Part shown: piece after piece, positions 28,987 to 37,907 of the stretch
Numbering within the stretch: the stretch's first letter is position 1
Layout of the letters: each line of letters begins with the position of its first letter
NCBI RefSeq assembly: GCF_023167545.1
Contig: NZ_AP014647.1
Location: forward strand, 1,736,001 to 1,800,000
Direction of reading: 5' to 3'
Length of the DNA: 64,000 nt
From: Streptococcus constellatus subsp. constellatus
GTDB taxonomy: Bacteria > Bacillota > Bacilli > Lactobacillales > Streptococcaceae
Translations under genes and position numbers: made by a program
Notes under the pieces: model-generated
Told to the model about the DNA's origin: nothing
What the model saw: the letters and a program-made list of their open reading frames with translations, nothing else
Databases searched by the model: none

Positions 28987-29691
28987 ATGAGAGCTATTAT
29001 TTTAGCTGCTGGCATGGGAACTCGTCTCCGACCAATTACTCTAACGACTCCCAAATCTTTAATCAAGATAGGAAACGAAACCTTGATTGAACGACAAATC
29101 CATTTCTTACGAGAAAAAGGCATAGATGAAATTATTATTGTTACAGGTCACTTAGCCGAAAAATTTGAATTTTTAAAAGATAAATATCAAGTAACTTTAG
29201 TACATAATGACAAATATGCTATTTATAACAATTTTTATACAATGTATTTAGTCAAACAGTATCTATCAAATACTTATGTTATTGATGCCGATAATTATTT
29301 AGTTGATAATTTTTTGTCAAACAATCTAGAAACTTCTACTTATTTTTCTGCTTATAAAACAAATTTTAAGCAAGAATGGGTTCTTCACACCAATAGTGAT
29401 TCTTTTGTGACAGATATCACTATTGAAGATGGAGAAGGACCTATTATATGCGGAGTTTCCTATTGGAATTCTACAGATGGTGCTTTATTACAAGAAGCAA
29501 TTGAAAAAAAATTTGAGTTAGGAAATTATGCAGATATTTATTGGGATAATATCGTTCTAGAGCAGCTCCCTAACTTAAACGTTAAAATCCAATCTATTTC
29601 CCATAACAGTATTTTTGAAATTGATAGTCTAGAAGATTTGCAACATCTACATAATGTATTAGGATACTCCCAATATCAAAGTGATAAATAA
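28987..29691 (+). CDS. licC: Choline-phosphate cytidylyltransferase
   Basis: 234 residues. Canonical nucleotidyltransferase loop ILAAGMGTRLRPIT followed by PKSLIKIGNETLIERQI, and an acidic metal site near VIDADNYL. Makes CDP-choline from CTP and phosphocholine. This intact loop contrasts with the degenerate copy in the upstream fusion, so LicC should be the working cytidylyltransferase of the operon. Confidence 0.88.
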   Translation: MRAIILAAGMGTRLRPITLTTPKSLIKIGNETLIERQIHFLREKGIDEIIIVTGHLAEKFEFLKDKYQVTLVHNDKYAIYNNFYTMYLVKQYLSNTYVIDADNYLVDNFLSNNLETSTYFSAYKTNFKQEWVLHTNSDSFVTDITIEDGEGPIICGVSYWNSTDGALLQEAIEKKFELGNYADIYWDNIVLEQLPNLNVKIQSISHNSIFEIDSLEDLQHLHNVLGYSQYQSDK

Positions 29692-29719
29692 CGAATTCTT
29701 ACAGAAAAAGAAGCAGAAA

Positions 29720-29868
29720 ACTGTGTGCTGACTCCAAAATAATTGTTGAAAGGATTTGGTTTTGTATTGAACAGGACTCAATCCTTTTAATTTTGTTTTG
29801 ATTCGCTTGTGATTGTAAGAATCAGCCTTAAAATAATAGTCATCATCTAAACGCATTCTCTTTACCAA
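29720..29868 (-). pseudogene. IS3-family transposase C-terminal remnant
   Basis: The minus strand reads YNHKRIKTKLKGLSPVQYKT followed by KSFQQLF, which is the typical C terminus of IS3-family (IS150-like) OrfB. Only about 45 residues remain, with no DDE residues and no ends seen. It fills most of the 311-base gap between licC and the choline-binding protein gene. Confidence 0.7.
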
Positions 29869-30002
29869 ACAACTATAAATTTGATTAAAAATTCTCTTCT
29901 TAGTTAAATATAATTTTTACATATAACTTACAAGAAATACAAAAAACAAATTGAAACACATGATATAATAAATTATATTATAAATTTAAAGGAAATATTA
30001 CT

Positions 30003-31283
30003 ATGTCTAAAATGAAAAAAGCTACACTTATTATTGGTGGAGTCAGTTTGGCATTTTTAATGTCAGCGACTCCTGCATCAGCAATCACATCTCCAAATAC
30101 TGCAGAGTTGGTACAACATAAACAGAACAATATAAATAAAGATATCACTATCAAAGTTTGGAAAACAGAAGATGAAGTTAAGTCTGGAAAGCCTTTATTT
30201 ACTTATAGAACAACATTCAAAGGACAATTAGGGCAAAATTATATCTCTGAAATTTTAAAAAATATGAAAGATGATATCCTATCCAAAAAATTGTTACGCT
30301 CTTATGGATATAGTGCAGAAACTAAAGATTTTCACTTTTTTCTTACTGATCTAGGTGGTTTAAACGTCGGAGATAGTGAGCGTACCCCTTATAAAATCGA
30401 AATAAAAACAAATAAGGACGGTACAAAATATCAAGAAGTGAGTTACACTCCCCCTACAACAACTCCTCACTATTATTATACTGATAAAACGGGGAAAGAA
30501 GTAAGTGGCAAAACCGTAGTCTCTCCAGACGATGCCGTCTATGATACCTATCTTAATAAAAAATCTACTCTATTAATCAAGGATGGTAATTTTGCAGGAC
30601 CTACTTCAATTTTAAAAGAAAATCAACAAAAAGTTTTCAATATTAAGCATGGGAAAGACTTCTCAGTCTATTTAGGGTATGGAAAAGATGTTCAAATAGA
30701 CTGGGATCAGGTTCGAAAACAGCTACCAGACGGTTTAACGGTTACGAAAACTGATAGCCCACAAATAATTAAAATAACCGGCTCTCCTAAAAAAGTAGGA
30801 AACTACACTATTCCAATTACACTAAGATTACCGAAAAAAAATAAAGTTACCGAAAATACTACTGTCAAACTCGTTTTCAATATTCAAGGAAAAAAGAATA
30901 GTTGGGGACAGGATGCTAAAGGTGATTGGTTCTACTACAAAGCTGATGGCACTCTAGCGAAAAATCAATGGATTGACAATACCTATTGGGTCGGGCAAGA
31001 TGGAAAAATGGCGAGAAATTCTTGGGTTGACAATGGTAAATACTATGTAGGAGCTGACGGTAAATGGGTGAAAGACGCTCATAAACCTGGCTGGCATAAA
31101 GATGCCAAAGGTGATTGGTTCTACTACAAAGCAGACGGCACCCCAGCGAAAAACCAATGGATTGACAATACCTATTGGGTCGGGCAAGATGGAAAAATGG
31201 CGAGAAATTCTTGGGTTGACAACGGAAAATACTATGTAGGAGCTGACGGTAAATGGGTTCCTAATTATTCTAAAAAGTCTTAA
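30003..31283 (+). CDS. Secreted choline-binding protein
   Basis: 426 residues. A signal peptide (MSKMKKATLIIGGVSLAFLM, cleavage after ATPASA) is followed by an N-terminal region of about 270 residues with no family I recognise, including an Ig-like stretch before KKNSWG. The C-terminal third (301-426) is cell-wall-binding repeats of the GDWFYYKADGT and WVDNGKYYVGADGKW type, which hold phosphocholine on teichoic acids. A TGATATAAT extended -10 lies upstream. Its place directly after the lic genes fits its need for choline-decorated wall. Confidence 0.85.
   Translation: MSKMKKATLIIGGVSLAFLMSATPASAITSPNTAELVQHKQNNINKDITIKVWKTEDEVKSGKPLFTYRTTFKGQLGQNYISEILKNMKDDILSKKLLRSYGYSAETKDFHFFLTDLGGLNVGDSERTPYKIEIKTNKDGTKYQEVSYTPPTTTPHYYYTDKTGKEVSGKTVVSPDDAVYDTYLNKKSTLLIKDGNFAGPTSILKENQQKVFNIKHGKDFSVYLGYGKDVQIDWDQVRKQLPDGLTVTKTDSPQIIKITGSPKKVGNYTIPITLRLPKKNKVTENTTVKLVFNIQGKKNSWGQDAKGDWFYYKADGTLAKNQWIDNTYWVGQDGKMARNSWVDNGKYYVGADGKWVKDAHKPGWHKDAKGDWFYYKADGTPAKNQWIDNTYWVGQDGKMARNSWVDNGKYYVGADGKWVPNYSKKS
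30912..31258 (+). repeat. Duplicated choline-binding module
   Basis: A 158-base unit (30912-31069) is repeated almost unchanged at 31101-31258, offset by 189 bases. The two copies differ at only a handful of positions, which implies recent duplication or conversion. Confidence 0.85.
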
Positions 31284-31331
31284 TTGAATCATAAATTCGC
31301 TTTAAATCATAACCCCAAATCGTTAGCTTTA

Positions 31332-31370
31332 GGCTCTTTATCAACTGTGGTGGGTGAGGAAAAGCTAACA
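31332..31370 (+). mobile_element. ISL3-family terminal inverted repeat
   Basis: GGCTCTTTATCAACTGTGG continues into TGGGTGAGGAAAAGCTAAC, which matches the usual end of IS1167/IS1193-like ISL3 elements. It marks the 3' end of the minus-strand transposase remnant that follows. Confidence 0.7.
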
Positions 31371-31374
31371 TCGA

Positions 31375-31403
31375 GAAAGGACCATATTGGTCTTTTCTTT
31401 TTT
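31375..31403 (+). terminator. Terminator-like hairpin near the ISL3 end
   Basis: Arms GAAAGGACCA and TGGTCTTTTC with one G-U pair, then T6. It may end transcripts from the choline-binding protein gene. Confidence 0.6.
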
Positions 31404-32085
31404 AATGTTTAGCATGATGAAAACAGGCTTCTTAAAGTTTAAAAAATTTCTAAAGCCGAACCCCTAACACTTGATATCTTTAATAAGCTTGTTTGTAACT
31501 TCAAGTTTGGAGTTCAAATAATCTGATTCTAGTGCGCTTGTGATGTATTGTTTATGCTTAAGAAAAGTTTTAAAAACAATCTGAAAACAAGAATTGATGA
31601 CAGCTAAGTTGTTATGGATTAGCTCAAAAAACTCAGCCACCCTCTTCTCTTAAAAGTGAAAAAGCAAAAATTGATAGAGATTATAGTAATTGGTGATCTC
31701 GTTTGAGAATCCTAGTGTTTTCTTAATAAATTCGTATGGCGACAAGGTTTGACGGGAAGTCCCTGAATAGAAGGTATTGTGTGATAGTTTTCGACTGTCC
31801 TTTTGAAAGAGTCGCTAGTAATTCTTTAGGGATCGATAAGACAATGATTTTTTGTCATACTGATTCATGATGGCAATGCATGTCTTCAAGAATGTCCGAC
31901 CTAGATGCTGGATAATCCAGTTTTTCTTGAATCTCAATGTGAGTATTTTTTTCAAAAACGAATGAAATAGTCATATTAGAGTCTTTAATTCCGATTAATT
32001 CTGTGGTATTCTTAATAAGTTTCACGAGCAGCTTTCTAGTGTATTATGTGGTGCTTTCATTATAATTCTTATGAGACTTTTTATG
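31395..32085 (-). pseudogene. ISL3-family transposase remnant
   Basis: Minus-strand translation gives fragments that line up with ISL3 transposases: an N-terminal piece (ELIGIKDSNMTISFVFEKN), then after a large internal deletion IIQHLGRTFLKTCIAIMNQY, QKDSRKLS, YNLYQFLLFHF, SKLEVTNKLIKDIKC and GFGFRNFLNFKEACF. Several stops and frame changes interrupt it. It explains the roughly 700 bases here that have no open gene. Confidence 0.8.
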
Positions 32086-32098
32086 TGCACTCAAAAAG

Positions 32099-32305
32099 CT
32101 CTATAATTTCTGTAGTGGGTAACTCCACCGCAGGGATTATGGAGCTTATTCTGTTGTAGAAAACATACTAAGATTAGTAGTGAAGAAATCTCCGACGGGA
32201 GAGAGTACTCACTACTTTTTCTTTATGTTAAAGTAGTGGTGTCTTGTAAAGTCGTAGGGCTCTATGGCGCTAGACGTCGCTTGACAAACTGGCAAGACAC
32301 CTTGT
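32099..32305 (+). ncRNA. Candidate IS110 bridge RNA
   Basis: Three stem-loops precede the transposase. (1) 32099-32118 pairs with 32125-32144: 20 base pairs with four G-U wobbles and one A-C mismatch in the plus-strand RNA. (2) AGTAGTGA 32176-32183 with TCACTACT 32209-32216, and an inner TCTCC/GGAGA hairpin. (3) GGTGTCTTG 32238-32246 with CAAGACACC 32293-32301. This matches the order 5' stem-loop, target-binding loop, donor-binding loop known for IS110 bridge RNAs. GCTCTAT occurs both at the element edge (32098-32104) and in loop 3 (32259-32265), a possible donor guide. Confidence 0.55.
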
Positions 32306-32406
32306 TTTAGGTGGAGTTTGATCAAAGTATGTGGGACGCTAAACGTCGCGTATTGAAAATAAAATCACTAAAACATGGAATTATTCAAGACAAAAGAGGT
32401 AATGTC

Positions 32407-33609
32407 ATGCGTGCAGTATTTGGAATTGATGTAAGTAAAACAAGTTCTGAGGTGGCAATTTTAGTCAACGGTGAGAAGGTTCATGGCTACTCCATACTCA
32501 ATGATGCCATTGGATTCAATCGCCTGTTGGGGGACTTGAAAACTGTTCATAACCCTGAGATTATATTTGAGGCCACAGGCGTCTATTCTCGACGTCTTCA
32601 GGCTTTTCTTGAGGAATGTGGTTACGCTTATACACGGCTAAATCCACTGGAAGCTAAGAAGCAATTGGACAGTCTGCGAGTTCGTAAAACAGATAAAATT
32701 GACGCTGAAAAGTTGGCTAAATCTCAGCTTGTGCACAATCGTAAACCAACTTACGTGCAGGAAGAAGTTTATCAACACCTGCGTGATTTAAGCCGTTTCT
32801 ATCAAAATATGACTGAAGATCTTGTTCGAGCTAAAAACCGTCTGCACAAGGTTCTACAAGTTACCTTTCCTGAATTGGAAAATCTCTTATCCACACCAAC
32901 TGGAGAGCAATATTGGAACTTAGTGATGGCTTTTCCATGTAAAGAGTTTGTATTAAGCCTATCTCAAAGTGACTTGTATGAGATTATCCGTCAATCTACC
33001 TCCAAACGCATCTCTGAAAAGCGTATTGCTTACCTGACTGATAAACTTATAAAACTCGCTAAACAATCTTTTTGTGCGGTCAAGAAAACCTCTCCAATGC
33101 TTGAAGAGGTTCGTTACTATGCTCAAGAATTGCTTCGTCTTTCTGAACGCAGACAAGTTGTCTTAAACGACATGATAGCTCTAGCTCAGCCTTTACCAGA
33201 GTATGACATCTTACGGTCAATTCCTGGCATCTCAGAAACCACAGCGACATCTATCATTGGCGAATTGGGAGATATTCGTCGATTTCACTCTGCCAATCAA
33301 ATCAACGCTTTTATTGGCATTGACCTGAGACACTACAAATCTGGAAACTTTCTGGCTCAAGAACACATCACTAAACGAGGTAATCCCCATGCCAGAAAAA
33401 TCTTGTTCAAGTGCATTCACAACATCGCTTCAGCTAGTCATACCAATCCCTGCCATATCGCTGACTTTTATGAGAAACGAAAAAGACAATCAACAATAGC
33501 TTCAACTAAGCCACATACGATTGCCTCTATACATCGTCTCATTCGAACAATGTATTACCTCATTACGCATAACAAACTTTACGATTATTCTTTGACCCAA
33601 AATCGATAA
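32407..33609 (+). CDS. IS110-family transposase (DEDD recombinase)
   Basis: 400 residues from the ATG at 32407, chosen because AGAGG precedes it and the RuvC-like domain starts at once (MRAVFGIDVSKTS). The DEDD residues are visible: D8, E55 (IIFEATGVYS), D96 and D99 (KTDKIDAEK). The C-terminal half has the Tnp_20 segment IPGISETTATSIIGELGDI, and HYKSGN with a candidate catalytic serine, then KRGNPHARK. Complete and likely active. Confidence 0.9.
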   Translation: MRAVFGIDVSKTSSEVAILVNGEKVHGYSILNDAIGFNRLLGDLKTVHNPEIIFEATGVYSRRLQAFLEECGYAYTRLNPLEAKKQLDSLRVRKTDKIDAEKLAKSQLVHNRKPTYVQEEVYQHLRDLSRFYQNMTEDLVRAKNRLHKVLQVTFPELENLLSTPTGEQYWNLVMAFPCKEFVLSLSQSDLYEIIRQSTSKRISEKRIAYLTDKLIKLAKQSFCAVKKTSPMLEEVRYYAQELLRLSERRQVVLNDMIALAQPLPEYDILRSIPGISETTATSIIGELGDIRRFHSANQINAFIGIDLRHYKSGNFLAQEHITKRGNPHARKILFKCIHNIASASHTNPCHIADFYEKRKRQSTIASTKPHTIASIHRLIRTMYYLITHNKLYDYSLTQNR

Positions 33610-33632
33610 GGCTGTCTATGCCGTATTATTGT

Positions 33633-33672
33633 AACACCTTGTTTCAAAAAATACCAGATGAGGTGTTTTTTA
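33633..33672 (+). terminator. Terminator-like hairpin at the IS110 right end
   Basis: AACACCT (33633-33639) pairs with AGGTGTT (33661-33667) and is followed by a T run. Confidence 0.55.
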
Positions 33673-33700
33673 GCATGCCCTTTTATGGATCAAAAAGTGT

Positions 33701-33750
33701 TAAAAATAAGACAGTAACCTCAGAATAGCTACTGTCTTATCTCTTTTTTT
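33701..33750 (-). terminator. Terminator downstream of the polysaccharide operon
   Basis: Perfect 9-base arms AAGACAGTA and TACTGTCTT (33708-33716, 33730-33738), with T-rich flanks on both strands. It follows the last operon gene by about 95 bases and faces the IS110 from the other side. Confidence 0.75.
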
Positions 33751-33842
33751 ACTTAAAGCCTTGATAGACTTGACAAATGGTAGAAAAGAGCCATATTCTA
33801 TTGAGGCACTTACTTTACTATCACTAAGAACCTATTTTAAAT

Positions 33843-34267
33843 TTACTCTACTACTGAATGCTTGATAACGCTTGCTTTTGAAGCTAGTACTTTTAGTTCC
33901 ACAGGATTAACTACCGTACTTCCTGCTGGAACATCATGTAAAACCATAGTTCCTGCTCCAATCTTAGAATTAGCACCAATTTTTACATTTCCTAAAATAA
34001 ATGCATAAGCTCCTATAAAACAGTTCTCACCTATGATAATTCTATCATCATCATTTTTAATCCCTAATGTTACATGGTGTTGTATGGTCACATTGTCTTC
34101 AATGATAGCATTGCTACTTATAACTGTTCCTAGCCCACGATGTTCAAAATTAACATTTTCCCCTATTTTAGCTTTACGTGGACACTCAAAACCATACAAA
34201 ACTCTAAGCAGAAAAACTCCGCCTTTAACTTTCTGCTCCAATTATATATAAAATAGAATAATCTCAT
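33843..34267 (-). pseudogene. Serine-acetyltransferase-like hexapeptide protein, frameshifted start
   Basis: The readable part (33843-34241, 132 residues) is a left-handed beta-helix acetyltransferase with the NVTIQHHVTLGIK and GAGTMVLHDVPAGSTVVN elements, as found at the ends of polysaccharide operons. The only good start, ATG at 34267 after AAGAGGAAATT, opens MRLFYFIYNWSRKLK in another frame, 26 bases before the in-frame TTG at 34241, which has no ribosome binding site. A single small indel near 34215-34235 would rejoin them. Either the gene is broken or it is translated poorly from TTG. Confidence 0.6.
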
Positions 34268-34296
34268 AATTTCCTCTTTCTTTGTATAGTAAGCTA

Positions 34297-35118
34297 TCAT
34301 TTTTTATAAGCTTTAAAATAGTGATGTCCTACTCTATCCTTTTCGGGAGGTAAGATCATATAATCTCCATATTCATGTCGCAGAATTTTGTCAAACTCTT
34401 TAGGAATTCTAAATTCATATTTCTCAAAAGGAACTAAAATAGTCTCATCAAACCACTCACGCGGAAAGATGTCTTTTTCTCCCCATGATAACCAAATCAC
34501 ACAACCAACAAAGTTACTGTTGTCATAATCTTTGACTCTCGCTAACTTATCTAATTGACTTTGAAAGTAATTTTTTCCAATCACTTTAGAAAACAGATAA
34601 ACCGGGTATTTAATTAACTTCCTAAAAGCTGATGTTGTCGTTTCAATCGCAAAATGTTCTCTAGTTGCCTGATAACAAAACGATGATAAACGATCCCCCT
34701 TCATACCGAAGGCAACCGCTTCTTCTTTCGTATCTCCCAAACCATCATAGGGATAGATATCAATGAAAACTCCCAAACCAAAAGGTTTCTCATTTTCCAT
34801 CTCAATTCGGTATCTCTGATCACTAATTCGAGTAATCATGTAAGGATATTCTGGACACTCTTCTCGATTAAATACTTTTAAATGTGAATAATCGACGATA
34901 TTTTCCTTCAAATACTCCAATAGGCGATCATAATCAGGTCGGGGCATCATAATGTCAACGTCATCATCCCAAGGAATATACCCTTTATGCCTAACCGCAC
35001 CAATTAAAGTCCCGTAAATCAAAGCATAGCGAAAATGTTGCTTTTCACAAATACTAGCAATCGTGTGTAAAATCTCCAACGATACTTCTTGCATCTCTCG
35101 AGTAGTTAGTTCTTTCAT
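34297..35118 (-). CDS. LicD-family phosphotransferase
   Basis: 273 residues. The nucleotidyltransferase-fold signature ALIYGTLIGAVRHKGYIPW is followed by DDDVDI at 51-56. LicD proteins move phosphocholine (or related phospho-alcohols) from a CDP donor to a glycan. Within a polysaccharide operon, and with a lic operon 5 kb away, it probably adds phosphocholine to the repeat unit. Ribitol- or glycerol-phosphate transfer is the alternative. Confidence 0.85.
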   Translation of the reverse strand: MKELTTREMQEVSLEILHTIASICEKQHFRYALIYGTLIGAVRHKGYIPWDDDVDIMMPRPDYDRLLEYLKENIVDYSHLKVFNREECPEYPYMITRISDQRYRIEMENEKPFGLGVFIDIYPYDGLGDTKEEAVAFGMKGDRLSSFCYQATREHFAIETTTSAFRKLIKYPVYLFSKVIGKNYFQSQLDKLARVKDYDNSNFVGCVIWLSWGEKDIFPREWFDETILVPFEKYEFRIPKEFDKILRHEYGDYMILPPEKDRVGHHYFKAYKK

Positions 35119-35193
35119 ATCATCCCTCCCGATAATATCTCAATAGCATTCTATACCTAACAACAGTCTCTCAATCAACTACTATCATTTTTA

Positions 35194-36177
35194 TCAAAAT
35201 AAGTGTTTATAGTAAGTATTCGGTATTCTCGACTTTTCTTCTTCAAATTTATATGTTAGCTTATGGAATGGTGTCTGTTCAAGAATATAATGATACATTG
35301 TTTCATCGTACTTTTCAAACAAGCGCAACTGTAGAATATGAGGAGTTGAATTATTGAAAGGAACGACTTTACTCCAGTATTCAGGAAATTCTTCAATTGA
35401 TAACTGAAAGAAATGATGAATCAGAAAATAATCAACCATAGTATTATTCTGTTCCCAATAAAAATAAAGCAAATCCTTTGTTAATTCTAAAAGCGGATGG
35501 TGAGACTTGCTCGCTGTCATAAACCAAGTTGAAATAGCTAATGCCTGCCCATCAAGACCAGGTTTTAAATTTTGAAATAGAAATAAATTCGAATCTAACA
35601 TATACGAGGGAATATCTGAACTCGAACAAAATACCGTCCCATCAATCCATGTACCACCATACTTGGTCAGTAATTCCAAACGCAATAAATCTGACAAGTG
35701 GGTCTTGGAAATAATTCCCTGAGCAATTTTTGTTTTAATGTGATCTGGGAAAGTCACATAGTGATGGTAATTAGCATCTGTTAAAACAACCACTTCTCTG
35801 TCTGATAGGTGTTTTTTAACCGAAGCGATACACTCCTGAACCACATGAGGGGCAGCCTCTAAACCTTGAAACCAACAAATCCATATCTTTTTGGAAAAGT
35901 TTCTTTGTTGTTGATCATACACAAGTGAATATTGATTGTCTTTCCTAAATTTTGTAATAGTCGATCTGTACTTCCTTCTCAATCTTGAAAGAACTACATT
36001 ACTATTATTTAGACGGACTATTTCTAATGATTTTTTTGAAAAACCAACCAATGGTAAAATAGCTATCGTTCTAAAAAGGACTCTTGACCTAACTAAATCT
36101 CTGAAGATTTCTGTGCCTTTTGTTTTTATCAATTTTGCAAAAATATTCACTAAAAAATTCCTTTCTTTACTTACCAT
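35194..36177 (-). CDS. Capsular glycosyltransferase (Caps_synth/GT32-like)
   Basis: 327 residues. KKIWICWFQGLEAAPHVVQ (96-114) and the DxD-like region LLTKYGGTWIDG (169-180) are typical of capsular synthesis glycosyltransferases of the GT32-like group. It should add one sugar of the repeat unit on the inner membrane face. The donor is not visible. AAAGGAATT precedes the start. Confidence 0.8.
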   Translation of the reverse strand: MVSKERNFLVNIFAKLIKTKGTEIFRDLVRSRVLFRTIAILPLVGFSKKSLEIVRLNNSNVVLSRLRRKYRSTITKFRKDNQYSLVYDQQQRNFSKKIWICWFQGLEAAPHVVQECIASVKKHLSDREVVVLTDANYHHYVTFPDHIKTKIAQGIISKTHLSDLLRLELLTKYGGTWIDGTVFCSSSDIPSYMLDSNLFLFQNLKPGLDGQALAISTWFMTASKSHHPLLELTKDLLYFYWEQNNTMVDYFLIHHFFQLSIEEFPEYWSKVVPFNNSTPHILQLRLFEKYDETMYHYILEQTPFHKLTYKFEEEKSRIPNTYYKHLF

Positions 36178-36412
36178 TAAAAAGCATTCTAAAGATGGAA
36201 CAGTTCATTGAAAAACTGTTTTTTAAGTTCGAATAATTGTTTATAAAATACCTTTTCCAGTCCCTAGTTTTTCAAAGTTCATTGGGATAATGCTCTAAAT
36301 ATAAACACATTTGCTTATTAGTTAGCGTTGAAGCTTAGGGTTAATAACAAAGCCAAGAATATTTTGAAGTAAGATACATTCTTTCCTCTATATAATCCGT
36401 CACTCTGCCTGA
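36178..36412 (-). other. Non-coding gap inside the polysaccharide operon
   Basis: 235 AT-rich bases with stops in all frames between the flippase and a glycosyltransferase gene. A minus-strand stretch near 36200-36260 reads VFYKQLFELKKQFFNELF between stops, possibly the trace of a lost gene. No promoter or terminator is convincing. Confidence 0.4.
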
Positions 36413-37903
36413 TTATAATTTTATGTGTCTCATTTTTGTTTTTAATAGTAAAATTAGTATCAAATATACTAGGACAGTGCCTAGACCATATACAACAATA
36501 GATAAGATTAAATTATTTATAGTAAAGACTGCCTTTAACCAATGTATAAAGACTACCGTCCCCAACATTGCCAAAATATTTTTAGTCATTTCGATTAATA
36601 TATAGCTAATCTTTATACCTAAACCAAAATTCTTATTGAAGCGAATTGAAATCATGCATAATGAAATTACATTAGATAACACAGTCCCCAGAACAATACC
36701 ATAAACCCCCAAAAAAGGAACTAGTGACAAGCTAAGTATAATATTTGAGATACTGACTATGACACTATTCTTAAATGTTTCTTTTGTATTAGAATTTGCG
36801 TAGAAGTATCTATAAATCAAGTCACGAACGACATTAAACTGTTGTCCGCTGATATAAACACAGGCACAAATATAGAGAACATTTACATTTTCTAGTGTAA
36901 ATTTCCCACCAAAAAATAGCAAAGCTAATCCCTCAAAACCAACATTTATAAAACCTGCAATAATGATTGCTAGAACACCGTGAAAAAGAATACAGTAATC
37001 CCAAAAATATTTAAATATGTTTTTACTCTTTAAATTTGCCACAATTTTAGGATACACATAGACCGTTAAATTCCCAACAATAACAGTATTTACCATTGTT
37101 ATAATTTGTGAAGCATAACTTAAAATTGTAGCCTGACCTTCTGCTAAATTGGTTGCAATAGTAGTATCTACCATTGTATGCAGTTTATAGACCCCTGAAC
37201 TTAACAAAGTAGGTAAAAATACAAACATCATATGTTTAAATTCTGGATTTTTAATATCAAAGCAGAATTTATACCTAAAGCCTATTCTAACAGCCACAAT
37301 AACATCTAAAATTAAATTAATAATTGATCCTGCAATCAAAATCAGAAAATACAAATAGATATTATTAATAACCCCAAGCAATAAAATAATTAATACTATC
37401 ATATTGACAATAAGTACTATTATCTTTGGAATGTTGTACCTATCCTCACATTGATAATACGCTGTAGTTACAGCTAATACAGATGTAATTCCTTGAATAA
37501 TAAAAGAGACTATTAAAAAATCTGAAGCAATAGTTATAAAGTCAGTCCCTCTACCAGTTAAGACGGATAATAAAGGTACTCGAAAAATAATAAGCCCTAA
37601 ACTTAATAATAAAATACAACCATAGGTTAGTGTAATAAAAGTATTCACTGCTTTAGAAGAATTTTTCTTTACATACGCTGGAATAATTACAGTAGTTACC
37701 CCACCTGTAACAAATGAAAAAACAAATGTTGCAATTTCCAAAGAAAAATTATAGGCATCCATATAATCGGTTGCACCAAAGTTAACAGCTGTAAATCGAG
37801 ATTTATATAAAGCCACAATTTGAGATAGGCACGTTAATATAATCATCAAGATTAATTGAATAGCTGTTTTTTTATTTTGATTACTTTTTTTTGTAGTACT
37901 CAT
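36413..37903 (-). CDS. wzx: Wzx-type polysaccharide flippase
   Basis: 496 residues with about 13-14 membrane segments and a MurJ/MviN-like opening (LTCLSQIVALYKSRFTAVNFGA). It should flip the undecaprenyl-linked repeat unit outwards. The start lies 4 bases after the pyruvyltransferase stop. Flippases of this locus vary widely, so the symbol names the role, not an allele. Confidence 0.85.
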   Translation of the reverse strand: MSTTKKSNQNKKTAIQLILMIILTCLSQIVALYKSRFTAVNFGATDYMDAYNFSLEIATFVFSFVTGGVTTVIIPAYVKKNSSKAVNTFITLTYGCILLLSLGLIIFRVPLLSVLTGRGTDFITIASDFLIVSFIIQGITSVLAVTTAYYQCEDRYNIPKIIVLIVNMIVLIILLLGVINNIYLYFLILIAGSIINLILDVIVAVRIGFRYKFCFDIKNPEFKHMMFVFLPTLLSSGVYKLHTMVDTTIATNLAEGQATILSYASQIITMVNTVIVGNLTVYVYPKIVANLKSKNIFKYFWDYCILFHGVLAIIIAGFINVGFEGLALLFFGGKFTLENVNVLYICACVYISGQQFNVVRDLIYRYFYANSNTKETFKNSVIVSISNIILSLSLVPFLGVYGIVLGTVLSNVISLCMISIRFNKNFGLGIKISYILIEMTKNILAMLGTVVFIHWLKAVFTINNLILSIVVYGLGTVLVYLILILLLKTKMRHIKL

Positions 37904-37907
37904 TATT

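Larger units (their letters stand above)
32095..33672 (+). mobile_element. IS110-family insertion sequence
   Basis: An intact transposase preceded by about 310 non-coding bases with three strong stem-loops and followed by a terminator-like hairpin. The left edge is placed near the end of the ISL3 remnant and the right edge after the hairpin at 33633-33672. Both edges are approximate because IS110 elements usually lack terminal inverted repeats. An 11-base sequence ACACCTTGTTT occurs both at 32297 and at 33634. Confidence 0.7.

Noticed and set aside
30954..31292. 112-codon minus-strand frame antisense to the choline-binding repeats
   Set aside because: A shadow of the repeat-rich coding sequence on the plus strand; its own repeats mirror the duplicated module.
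36178..36412. Possible small gene inside the polysaccharide operon
   Set aside because: All frames are interrupted within 30 codons and there is no start with a ribosome binding site.
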